Positions 44,376 to 53,904 of a stretch of 57,296 bases of DNA are shown here, piece by piece. The stretch spans positions 1 to 57,296 of the forward strand of contig JAFXBF010000008.1 in the NCBI GenBank assembly GCA_017516745.1, written 5' to 3'. Position numbers and translations under genes: made by a program. The number at the start of each line of letters is the position of its first letter. Position 1 is the first letter of the stretch. The stretch comes from Clostridia bacterium (GTDB taxonomy: Bacteria; Bacillota; Clostridia; Oscillospirales; Acutalibacteraceae). The notes under the pieces were generated by a model. It ran no database searches and was not told the origin of the DNA. It worked only from the letters and a program-made list of their open reading frames with translations.

Positions 44376-44407
44376 TGAAAAAAGACGGCAGAAGAAATCT
44401 ACCGTCT
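44376..44407 (-). terminator. Probable terminator of the TIR operon
   Basis: AGACGG/CCGTCT stem (44383-44388 with 44402-44407) with a run of Ts on the minus strand, about 120 bp past the stop codon of the TIR-NACHT-LRR gene. Confidence 0.6.
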
Positions 44408-44524
44408 ATGAGTATATTATTTGATTAGTTGTTCAAATAATTTGCAATAGTAGTTTTTCTCTTGATTAAATTATCGTTTATGAACCATAGAATTTATACT
44501 TGCAAAGCGTGGTATATTATGTAT

Positions 44525-47500
44525 TTAGTCAATAAAGGTTATGATATTGCGGTTAACATCTCCGAAAATACGGCTTATATCATCCTCAAATCTTCGGCTG
44601 ATTTTTATGGAAGTAAGATTGGAACAACCATCGAAAGCGTCATCACCGATAATTCTGACAGAAGACGGAATTGTAATTGAGGCAAGTGATGAACAGCCAT
44701 TAAACGAATCTTCTCTGATTTTAGTAACACTGTCAGGAATGTTGATTGACGTTAATGATGAGCAGTCCGAGAAAGCTGATTTCCTGATTTCGGTTACGCT
44801 GTCAGGAATATTTATTGATGTTAGCGAAGAGCACTCTTTAAATACATCATCTTCAATTTCTGTCACACTGTTAGGAATATTAATTGACCTCAAAGAACGA
44901 CAATATTCAAAAGCTTTTTTTTCGATTTTTGTTACACTATTGGGAATATTAAGTGATATTAGCGAAGAACAACCCGAAAATATACCTTCACAAATTTCTG
45001 TTACGCTGTCAGGAATATTTATTGATGTTAAGTCTAAACATCCTGAAAACGCATGCCTTCCTATTTCTGTTACAGTATCAGGAATATTAATTGACGTCAA
45101 AAACCAACAAGATTTAAATGCATCCGCTCCAATTTTCTTAACACTATTGGGAATGTTAATAGATGTTAATACCGAACAATCCCAAAATGTACCCGAACCG
45201 ATTTCTGACACTCCGGACGGAATGTTAACCGATATTAATTCAGAACAACCCGAAAACGCATACCTTCCTATTTCTGTTACAGTATCAGGAATATTAATTG
45301 ACTTCAATGCAGAACAGTCCCTAAATGCATTAGCTCCAATTTTTGTTACACTGTCAGGAATATCAAGCAATATTAATGATGAACAACCGTCAAATACACC
45401 CTGCTGAATTTCTGTCACTCCAAACGGAATATTAACCGATTTCAAAGAACAACAACCTATAAATGAATTATCTTCGATTTTTGTTACACTGTCGGGAATA
45501 TCAAGCGATGTTAATGATAAACAGCCTTCAAATGCACCCTGCCGAATTTCTGTCACTCCAAACGGAATATTAACCGATTTCAAAGAGCGGCAGCCCTTAA
45601 AAGAACTTTCTCCGATTATTGTTATGCTATCAGGGATATTAATAGATTCAAGTAACCTGCAACCTTCAAATGCATTACCTCCAATTTTTGTTACAGACTC
45701 AGGAATAGAAATTTTTTTTATTTTTTTATTTCTAAACTCTTTGCTTTTTATTTCTGTTGCTCCATAAGGAATCGTTACTTCTTCCGTTATTTCTTCTGGC
45801 GGAGAAGAAAAAGAAATAATATCAGAATTTATATTACGAAACATATATTCGACTTCATTTTCAAATGTTTTGCTCATTTTAACAGAAATCAAACCATCAC
45901 AATCTCCAAAAGCCATATATCCGATTTCTGATACGCTGTCAGGTATGTTGAGTGATATTAGCGAAGAACACCCTGAAAACGCAAACAAATCGATTTTCAC
46001 TACACCATCAGGAATATTAATATATGCTAATGCGGTACATTTCCCAAATGCACCAAAACCAATTTCTGTCACTCCGTCCGGAATGTTAACCGACTTCAAA
46101 GAACAACAACCTACAAATAAATTATCTTCGATTTTTGTCACTCCGTTCGGAATATTAACTGACGTTAATGTAGAGCATCCCCTAAATGCATATGAACCGA
46201 TTCGTGTCACTCCGTCCGGAATGTTAACCGATTTTAAAGAACAACAGCCATCAAATAAATGGTCTTCGATTTTTGTTACACCATCCGGAATATTAACCGA
46301 TATTAATTTAGAACATCCTGAAAACGCATCCGACCCGATTTTCATCACGCTATCAGGAATATTAATTGATGTTAATGCAGAGCATCCCTCAAATGCATAC
46401 AAACCGATTTCTGACACTCCGGACGGAATGTTAATCGATTTTAATGAAGAACATCCTGAAAATGCAAATCCTTCAATTTTTTTGACGGATGACGGTAAAA
46501 CTACACTTTCTAATGTTATTAAATTGCGAAAAGTCCGAACAGATATTTCTGTTATACCATACGGTATTGAAAAATTTAACGAATGGTACAATAATTTATT
46601 CTCTAAAATAACAACGCCCTGAAAAAGAGATATGTTTTTATTCCATGCATCTCCGTAATCTGCTAAACATAATATGTTTTCCGGCAGATACATCACATTG
46701 ATGTGTCTTCTGTTGATTGCAATGTATTCCATTGTTGTGTTTTCGGATGAAGAAAGAATAAGACCCGTTAACTTGCGACAGGATTTTTTTGAAAGTCTGC
46801 TTTCAATTTCATAAATTACATACGGGCAGGACACAATGCCAATAAATTCATCGTTAAGCTCATTATATGCTGTATGCGAAAACAAGCCCAACTCATCGGA
46901 AAACGGAGTTGACATTCTGCCGATAACGCCGCAGCCGTTTTTCATAAAGCTTTTTGCTTCGCTTATATTAAAACAACGCGGATAAACATCTTCGCCGTCG
47001 GAATAATCTGTTTCACCCAGATAAAACAATTCGCAAAGAGCCTTTCTGACACCGCTAAGGTTTTCTTGTGCCGCCGCAAAAAGTTTGGCAGAAGAAACCT
47101 TGTCCGTAAATGATTCAGCAGTATATTTACCGCCCATAATAAAACACACATCGCGGACAAGAGCAAGCATTTTTGCAAAACCAGGCTCTTGCTGTAAACT
47201 TTCCAATGCTATAAGGCATGCCTCATAAAGCCCATATTCCGGTACATACCAGAATAAAGGTCCGTAAGCAGGATAAACCCCTTCTGCGGATTTCTTGATT
47301 ATATCAGAAACAAGAACATTCTGAGCATATTCCTTAAAGCGCAAAAGGTCCCGGCAAGTATCAAAAAGGATGGTATACTCACAAATGCCAAAACAGGTTA
47401 TAAGCTCGTAAAGTGACTTCGTTGTATTTTCATCTATAAGACTGTCCGCCTTGACAAGGAACATTTTTATGACTGCAGACCAATATGGATCGGCATAATG

Positions 47501-49123
47501 AGAAAAAAGTTCCTCAACAGTAGCAACGTCCTCAATTTCGTCGTAATCATCAAAAGCTGACTCATAATATTTTACCGCCGTGAAATACTCAAGAAACATC
47601 TTGTGGTAAAATTCACCGTCAACAAAAATTGCACGGCTTTCCAGATAATTAACCAAAAATTCACTTCGGCTCTGAATATCATCCTCGTATTTTCTCGTTT
47701 TGAGAATACGGCTGAATATCTTCTGAGGTTCAACATTTTTACCCTTTGAAAGAAGAAGATATCTCTCCTTAGAAAAATCTTTCAATATACCCGAAATTTC
47801 TTTGCTGACCATTTCTTTATATTCATCGGGAATAACTATGTCCGTAAAATTATCCAACTTCAGGATAATTTCAGATATTGCATCGTAAATCCCGACAACT
47901 GTTTTCGGTATATCGTTTTTTACATCGTAAATAATCGCAAGCTGTGATAGTAACATCGGGTTTGAGCGAATTTCCTCGTTGAGGTCGCTTACTTTAACAA
48001 AGAAAGTATTAAATTCATTCTCTCGTTCAAAGCAGACAAACAGCTTTTCGGAAAGAGTTCGGATTTCATCTTCATTCAGTTTCTCAAGCAAAAATCGGCG
48101 TACCTTTTTGCCGTCTATGGCAATTAAATCTGCATCGGAAACATTTCTGCCGGTAAATACAAGTATAGTATTTTCCCTGTTTGATTTATAAAACTCTTCT
48201 GCTTTTGAAATGAGCTTTCTTTTGTCTTCGATCGTTGCTATTTCATCTATACCGTCGAAAACAAGCATAATCTTACGGTTGTTAATTAAGCTTACAAAAT
48301 CACTCTCTGTATAAAAATAACGGTTTGAGCAAACACGGCTGAACTCTTTGAATGCCGCTGAAAAAACATCCAACGAAGATATGATTTTTGAGCAAGGAAG
48401 ACTTATGATAATAACATCATCAGGTGCATTTTCTCTTATTTGATTTATATATTGAGATTTACCACAACCAGCAGGGCCATAAATAAATGATATGTCGTTT
48501 GATTCGTATAAAAAGTCTGTTGATTTGTGCGTAGCCTTTTTATCGCCGTTTTCATCTGTTTCGCAAAGTGTACGGTTAATAAAGAGTTTTGAAAAATCAA
48601 AATCATGGTCTTTGTTCTTACTTATTCGACTTAACGATATCAATTTTATATATTCAGATTTTGATGCTTGTTTATACTTGGTATCAAGAAGGTTTATGAT
48701 AAGCGAAACAACTTTATCAAGAGTATCCTTAAGCGCCGTTTCGGTCAATCCGTTTTCATCAAGTATGACCGAGCTGCCGTATTCTTTGATATTCCACGGC
48801 TCTGCACCAAAAACATCCTGGCTTGTCCATACGGGAACAATACGGTTTTCGTATTGCTCAAGCTTTTTATATTCCTCAATTTCAATCGGAACATACTTGC
48901 TCTGAAATGTAGCAGAAGAAACAATCGGCAAAAAAATGTTGCACACTCCAACAGCTTCTCTGCTCCATTGTCTGAAATCTCCGCTGCACTGATGGTCGGA
49001 TTCAAGGCAAGATATATCGTTTTTTCTTAAATAATCAACAACTTGATTCTTAAGTTCACGGTCTGCCCCTGTCCAGCTGATAAAAACATCGTGCTGTTTT
49101 ATGTCGATCCGTTTCATATTCAT
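44525..49123 (-). CDS. TIR-NACHT-LRR protein (NLR-like)
   Basis: This 1532-residue protein has four parts. An N-terminal TIR domain (about 11-145) starts HDVFISWTGADRELKNQVVD. A NACHT-type STAND NTPase follows, with Walker A GPAGCGKS (216-223) and Walker B IMLVFDGIDE (285-294). A helical middle region runs to about 840. The C-terminal array has 27 BspA-type leucine-rich repeats of 23 residues, typified by VTKIGxNAFxGCSSLxSINIPDS. The repeats fall into two blocks (10 and 17), each ending in a similar cap (FENEVEYMFRNINSDIISF and FEDDISRIFGDVNRNIITF). Such proteins are activated by ligand binding to the repeats and oligomerise through the NTPase. The TIR glutamate position appears to be Q52. 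It is the last gene of the operon. Confidence 0.9.
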   Translation of the reverse strand: MNMKRIDIKQHDVFISWTGADRELKNQVVDYLRKNDISCLESDHQCSGDFRQWSREAVGVCNIFLPIVSSATFQSKYVPIEIEEYKKLEQYENRIVPVWTSQDVFGAEPWNIKEYGSSVILDENGLTETALKDTLDKVVSLIINLLDTKYKQASKSEYIKLISLSRISKNKDHDFDFSKLFINRTLCETDENGDKKATHKSTDFLYESNDISFIYGPAGCGKSQYINQIRENAPDDVIIISLPCSKIISSLDVFSAAFKEFSRVCSNRYFYTESDFVSLINNRKIMLVFDGIDEIATIEDKRKLISKAEEFYKSNRENTILVFTGRNVSDADLIAIDGKKVRRFLLEKLNEDEIRTLSEKLFVCFERENEFNTFFVKVSDLNEEIRSNPMLLSQLAIIYDVKNDIPKTVVGIYDAISEIILKLDNFTDIVIPDEYKEMVSKEISGILKDFSKERYLLLSKGKNVEPQKIFSRILKTRKYEDDIQSRSEFLVNYLESRAIFVDGEFYHKMFLEYFTAVKYYESAFDDYDEIEDVATVEELFSHYADPYWSAVIKMFLVKADSLIDENTTKSLYELITCFGICEYTILFDTCRDLLRFKEYAQNVLVSDIIKKSAEGVYPAYGPLFWYVPEYGLYEACLIALESLQQEPGFAKMLALVRDVCFIMGGKYTAESFTDKVSSAKLFAAAQENLSGVRKALCELFYLGETDYSDGEDVYPRCFNISEAKSFMKNGCGVIGRMSTPFSDELGLFSHTAYNELNDEFIGIVSCPYVIYEIESRLSKKSCRKLTGLILSSSENTTMEYIAINRRHINVMYLPENILCLADYGDAWNKNISLFQGVVILENKLLYHSLNFSIPYGITEISVRTFRNLITLESVVLPSSVKKIEGFAFSGCSSLKSINIPSGVSEIGLYAFEGCSALTSINIPDSVMKIGSDAFSGCSKLISVNIPDGVTKIEDHLFDGCCSLKSVNIPDGVTRIGSYAFRGCSTLTSVNIPNGVTKIEDNLFVGCCSLKSVNIPDGVTEIGFGAFGKCTALAYINIPDGVVKIDLFAFSGCSSLISLNIPDSVSEIGYMAFGDCDGLISVKMSKTFENEVEYMFRNINSDIISFSSPPEEITEEVTIPYGATEIKSKEFRNKKIKKISIPESVTKIGGNAFEGCRLLESINIPDSITIIGESSFKGCRSLKSVNIPFGVTEIRQGAFEGCLSLTSLDIPDSVTKIEDNSFIGCCSLKSVNIPFGVTEIQQGVFDGCSSLILLDIPDSVTKIGANAFRDCSALKSINIPDTVTEIGRYAFSGCSELISVNIPSGVSEIGSGTFWDCSVLTSINIPNSVKKIGADAFKSCWFLTSINIPDTVTEIGRHAFSGCLDLTSINIPDSVTEICEGIFSGCSSLISLNIPNSVTKIEKKAFEYCRSLRSINIPNSVTEIEDDVFKECSSLTSINIPDSVTEIRKSAFSDCSSLTSINIPDSVTKIREDSFNGCSSLASITIPSSVRIIGDDAFDGCSNLTSIKISRRFEDDISRIFGDVNRNIITFID

Positions 49124-49374
49124 TTGGCATTATCTCCTTCAGTGAGTTTGGGCTATATGGCTTAATTGCATCTAAATTATAGAGGCACCGCCTATCACAA
49201 CAGAGTATGTGTATCTGTTTATTATCTTTCAACACAATACAGCAATGATATGCCTGTTCATTTCTCTATACTTTGTTGATTGGTCGAAATATTTGTATAA
49301 CTTCTTGATTACTTTTTACCGTTGCTTGATTTTTCAAGGTCATCATATACTTGCGAACTATTATTCTCGCTTGC
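49124..49374 (-). other. 251-bp spacer between the two large TIR-NACHT genes
   Basis: No gene is seen. A TATAAT on the minus strand (complement of 49176-49181) could be the -10 of a separate promoter for the LRR gene, but no convincing -35 lies at the right distance. AAGGAG lies shortly before the LRR gene start. Confidence 0.4.
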
Positions 49375-52300
49375 TTAATCAATTATTGCACCATATTGTT
49401 TAAGTAAAAGCTTTTCTTCATCAGATAAATCGGAAGTAAAGTGTGTTTTGCTAAAATCCACCCCTATCAATTCAAGGCCGGGTTTTATACTTAATTCACC
49501 AATACGGGTAAAGTCCAAACAGCAGTTTTCTTTTTCGCTGTCGCATAATCGATACACTGCCAACTTTGTGCCTTCTTCAAGAACCAGCATCTTTGAATGG
49601 TCGGAGTTTATTTGACATAACTCAAATTGCAGATTAGGACAGTTTGAATTGAAAGAATATATCTCTTCTAACGTGTGTGAACTATAGAGCCATATGGATT
49701 TGTTGAAAGTATTATCGTTTCTTCTTGACAGAATAATGAATTCCGAAGTGCAAAGAAGAATCTCTCCTTCAATTTTTAGTATTGATTCAAACGATTTGGT
49801 TTCTCTTACGACAACCTCTTCATCTTTTTCTTCGAAAAGATACCTGCCATCATCACTGAATTTTAACCATGAGTGAAATTCGCTTTCTGCATCAGAACAG
49901 CCATGGAGGATTTTTGTTAACGAATAATCTTTTGTAGTCCAAATGTATAAATCACCACTTTTTGAGATCGCTGCAACATATTCCTTGCTGACAGACACAG
50001 AAACAAATGGTTCATTATTAATATCAAGTTTTTTAATTATTGTTCCATGTTTTACATCAATTATTGTTATAGACTTATATTCATGTGAATGCAAATCTGC
50101 TTTTTCTGCATCGCTATAAGCGACAACTACGTCACTCGAAATCGAAGAAGCAATCATATTATCAAAAGTACAAACAGGATAAAAATTGTTTGTATCATAA
50201 ATGACACTTCGTTTGACCGTATCATTTTCTCTTAAAATATAACGAGTGCCGTCTTGACTAAACCAACCGGAGCCCGGCAGACAAGTTATAATCTGGAAAT
50301 CCGAAACTCTGATAAAAACAGATTGTCGCCCAAGCGGTCCCAAACAGATCATTTCTCCGTTCGGACTGAACTGCATTTTACTCAAAGGGCTCCACGAAAG
50401 TGATTTTTCATTTAGTAATGTAAGTGTTTTAGAATTCCATAGTCTTAACTTTCTGTCTCTTGAAAAGGTAGCTATATAATTATTATCGGGTGAGAAAGCA
50501 AAAGTTTGTATAGTGGAATATGTTCCGTTTATTTGGGCAACTTGTATAAACCTGTCCATGTCATATACAAACACTTTTCCCTCCAAGGTTCCCAGTGCTA
50601 TCCTTGTGTCCGAGCCGTCAAAACTTACTGTATTAACTCTGTTTATGGAAAAACTGTGTATTAATTCTTTGTTTTTAGTTGTATAAAAATTTACACAATC
50701 ATCAAATACAATCGCAAGCCATGCCCCTGTATTGCTGTATTTTATATGATGTACATTTTTAAAAAAGCGTTCAGTCGAATAGTATACAGATTTGCTTTGA
50801 GATTCCCAGCAAGAAGAGAAGACAAATTCACTTTGCCGTTGCCAGGAAAACGGATCAAAATTTTTTACTGACAGACTGTCGGCACTAACATTTCTCTCAA
50901 AAACACTTATTTCTCCGTTTTTACAGCCGGCTATATGCAAAACATCTTTGAATTTCTTTGCATGTTTTTCTCTGTTGCCATTCAATATATTCCAAATTTC
51001 AATTTTCTCTTCCGTATCTACATTATCAGTATTTTCATTGTGAACAAGTCTCGTTAAAACCGCAACACATGAATTACCACAAATAAAATCAGCTGAAATT
51101 ATATTCTCTTCCTCTTCACAAAAAAGTTCAAGAACAAAGGAATAGTCAATCAACGATAATACCTGTAGTGAATACGAAGTGCTAAGCAATAAATACTGTC
51201 CATCGTTGCTGAACATAACTGAGTTTGCATATGAATCAATTTTTGCTTCTTTCTCTACTGTGTTAGTTTGTGTGTTCCATAAATAAATACTGATCAGCGA
51301 CGGTTCAAATATGTTTTTTTCATCTCTGCAAACAGTCAATACATATTTTGGTTCATTAAAGAAGCAAGCCCCGAGAATCAAACCGTTATGGTAAAAATTC
51401 GAAATAAGACTGCCTGTTTTTATCTTCCAAATCTTTACATAACCGTCATGCCCAGCTGAAAGTACAAATTCACCGTCTTTGCTGAAAGATAAGGTTTCCA
51501 CTGCACTCAAATGACCGGAGTAAAAAATATTTTCTCTTTTCATTGTAGCTGCATTGACATTAGCTGCTAATTCGGGAATGCCCAATCCCGTTGCATTCAG
51601 ATTGCAATCAGATAAATCCAAGCGAGAAAAATCAACTCCTGCAAGTTTCCCTCTGGATTCATAAAATATTTTTACAATCGAATGCAAGGCATACCCGATA
51701 TCTTCATCAAAAGAACCCCTATAAATATCAAGAACTCTTTCCAAAAGATTTCGGTCACACTTTTCTGCAGGAACGCCGTAATTCCATTTTTCGTTTGCAA
51801 AATACGGCTTGTTTCTATGCTCGCCTAAATATTCGCCTATAAACTTGCGAACGGTATAGTTAACCGGTTCGTCTTTGAATGCATTATTCATACATTCAAG
51901 GGCAAGCTCTTTTTCGCCTTCTTCATAAAGATAAACGGAAAGTCTTATTGTGTTAATGTTTTTTACAGCTGCAAAATAATCTCGGATGTGCTGATGAACA
52001 AATCCGTATTTGCCATTGCTCTCCTGCATAATTCCGAGTGCAAAAACACAGCAATTGATAATACTCTCTGTAATTTCCGTTATATCATCACCAAGGCGTT
52101 CGAGTATTTTCTTTGCAATTTTATAAGTATGCATTTTTGCAGATGCGCCGCTTCGATATTTGGTAAATATTTCCCTGCCAAACTCACCGCAAACAGACAT
52201 ATCATCAGTTTCTGTTAATATAGGTTCAATTATCTTTCTTATCTCCCTAACTCGAAGATAGAATTCATTGTTTCGTTCCATATGCCAAGCGATTTCAGGC

Positions 52301-53880
52301 AAAACAAAATCAAGAATAAAATTTTGCATATCACCATCTATTCTTTTTTTCTGCACCGCACTTGCAACATCTGTAACATTCTTTTCAACTTCAGCAAGTC
52401 GTTGTTGCATAGTATATACAGAAATGTTTTTTCTGCGTTCGTTAAAGAATAATTTCAGAATTTCGCCTTGTGTTGATGCTTCATCACATTTTGACAACGA
52501 AGCGTACATCGTTAAGAAAAGAGGAATTTGCAATGCTTCAAACAAACCTTCATCTTCTGATATTTTATCAATAGCTTCCTTTGAAAAATCACAACTTTCC
52601 AGATATCTTTTTATTATTTCTTCTTCTATGCCGGATAAAAACAGTCGTGATAATGAGTCGTTACATATATCAGACTCATTGGAACGGCTTGTTAAGACAA
52701 TTCTTACATTAGGGCATTCAGTCAACAACAAATCTATTTCGCGCATTATCATCTGAACAACACTTAATCTTGTTTCTTCAATTGTTACAGATGAAACCTC
52801 GTTAAGCCCGTCCAGGAGCAGCAAATACTCCGGGGCAGGTGTTGTTTTGGACAATATATCTGTTATCGGCTTAACTGCAACGTCATAAGGTATCGATGCA
52901 AAAACCTCGTCTATATCTCTTACTTCTTTTGCTGTAACTTGCTTAATGGTTCGGTCTGTTCTTATTTGCTTGAAAATTGACCTTCTGATAAAACTTGATT
53001 TGCCGCCCTCATATAATGCACCGTATGTATCGGGAGCAAAAGATAACTCGACAAACAATGGTATCTGAGCATTTTCTGAATACTGCTTGTCTGCATAAGC
53101 GTTATTCATTATGTGCATCAGAGCCGTTGTTTTGCCTATACCGCCTTGCCCGATAAGATAAAAACTGTTTTGTGTTTGGCTGACAGCTTCAAATAACGGA
53201 AGTTTCGTTTCATTTTCATTGTTTTTTTTGTAAACACTAATCGGCATATATTGTTGATCTTTCTTTTGCGAAGAAGCATTGGGTAATATGCTTTCGTTAA
53301 TGTTTAAATTTGCAAAACGTCCGCCGGGTTGCTTGCTGTTTTCCAGCCATCTGTGTGCAGCGAACCACAAGTTCCTTCGGTTTATGTTTGTTACAGATTT
53401 AAAAATTTCATAAAAGATTTCCGAATTATCTGAACCATATTGAAGAAATTTTCGCTGAGCCTTTGTTATGTTTCGTAACTTTTGCGGAAGAGTATTGATT
53501 TCAGGAACAACTGCCCCTGCTGTCTGAACCACTGTTATAGTTCTTTCAAGTTTGTTTTTTTCATATTCGGCAACAGCTAATTCGATTTCATCCTTAACAT
53601 AATCGCGCTCGTCGTTTTCTTCGTCAACATCCCGGTAAATAAAAGCATCAGTAGATCCGATAAGAATATAATGAGGTGCGTTTTTTATTGCATATTCAAT
53701 TGAGTCCCAGAAATAATGTCCATCAGGCATTTCCGCCTTGTCAAAGAATACTCTTAATCCTTTTGCTGTCAGATATGTATATAACGATTCTGCAACCTCT
53801 GAACCACCGCAACCTTCTTCTTGTTTTGTCACATCAGGGTTTGTTCTGCGATATGATATAAAAGCATCGTAAACTTTCAT
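49375..53880 (-). CDS. TIR-NACHT-WD40 protein (NLR-like)
   Basis: This is a 1501-residue protein. The TIR domain (about 3-165) begins VYDAFISYRRTN and contains GLRVFFDKAEMPDGHYFWDS. The NACHT NTPase has Walker A GQGGIGKT (244-251), Walker B LLLLDGLNE (353-361) and sensor-like IVLTSRS (394-400). A helical region runs to ~740; a short pentapeptide-like stretch (GVDFSRLDLSDCNL) precedes WD40 repeats from ~785 to ~1450, for example TLSFSKDGEFVLSAGHDGYV and FAFSPDNNYIATFSRDRKLR. It ends VDFSKTHFTSDLSDEEKLLL. The WD40 propeller(s) are probably the sensor. The acidic residue near the TIR active site is D59 rather than a clear Glu. Confidence 0.92.
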   Translation of the reverse strand: MKVYDAFISYRRTNPDVTKQEEGCGGSEVAESLYTYLTAKGLRVFFDKAEMPDGHYFWDSIEYAIKNAPHYILIGSTDAFIYRDVDEENDERDYVKDEIELAVAEYEKNKLERTITVVQTAGAVVPEINTLPQKLRNITKAQRKFLQYGSDNSEIFYEIFKSVTNINRRNLWFAAHRWLENSKQPGGRFANLNINESILPNASSQKKDQQYMPISVYKKNNENETKLPLFEAVSQTQNSFYLIGQGGIGKTTALMHIMNNAYADKQYSENAQIPLFVELSFAPDTYGALYEGGKSSFIRRSIFKQIRTDRTIKQVTAKEVRDIDEVFASIPYDVAVKPITDILSKTTPAPEYLLLLDGLNEVSSVTIEETRLSVVQMIMREIDLLLTECPNVRIVLTSRSNESDICNDSLSRLFLSGIEEEIIKRYLESCDFSKEAIDKISEDEGLFEALQIPLFLTMYASLSKCDEASTQGEILKLFFNERRKNISVYTMQQRLAEVEKNVTDVASAVQKKRIDGDMQNFILDFVLPEIAWHMERNNEFYLRVREIRKIIEPILTETDDMSVCGEFGREIFTKYRSGASAKMHTYKIAKKILERLGDDITEITESIINCCVFALGIMQESNGKYGFVHQHIRDYFAAVKNINTIRLSVYLYEEGEKELALECMNNAFKDEPVNYTVRKFIGEYLGEHRNKPYFANEKWNYGVPAEKCDRNLLERVLDIYRGSFDEDIGYALHSIVKIFYESRGKLAGVDFSRLDLSDCNLNATGLGIPELAANVNAATMKRENIFYSGHLSAVETLSFSKDGEFVLSAGHDGYVKIWKIKTGSLISNFYHNGLILGACFFNEPKYVLTVCRDEKNIFEPSLISIYLWNTQTNTVEKEAKIDSYANSVMFSNDGQYLLLSTSYSLQVLSLIDYSFVLELFCEEEENIISADFICGNSCVAVLTRLVHNENTDNVDTEEKIEIWNILNGNREKHAKKFKDVLHIAGCKNGEISVFERNVSADSLSVKNFDPFSWQRQSEFVFSSCWESQSKSVYYSTERFFKNVHHIKYSNTGAWLAIVFDDCVNFYTTKNKELIHSFSINRVNTVSFDGSDTRIALGTLEGKVFVYDMDRFIQVAQINGTYSTIQTFAFSPDNNYIATFSRDRKLRLWNSKTLTLLNEKSLSWSPLSKMQFSPNGEMICLGPLGRQSVFIRVSDFQIITCLPGSGWFSQDGTRYILRENDTVKRSVIYDTNNFYPVCTFDNMIASSISSDVVVAYSDAEKADLHSHEYKSITIIDVKHGTIIKKLDINNEPFVSVSVSKEYVAAISKSGDLYIWTTKDYSLTKILHGCSDAESEFHSWLKFSDDGRYLFEEKDEEVVVRETKSFESILKIEGEILLCTSEFIILSRRNDNTFNKSIWLYSSHTLEEIYSFNSNCPNLQFELCQINSDHSKMLVLEEGTKLAVYRLCDSEKENCCLDFTRIGELSIKPGLELIGVDFSKTHFTSDLSDEEKLLLKQYGAIID

Positions 53881-53904
53881 CTTTTCAACATCCTTTGACT
53901 TCGA

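Noticed and set aside
44541-46622. Long plus-strand reading frames of 288 and 250 residues opposite the LRR region
   Set aside because: They are antisense shadows of the 69-bp repeat array; their repeated Leu/Ile/Ser content mirrors the LRR codons, and they have no ribosome-binding site.
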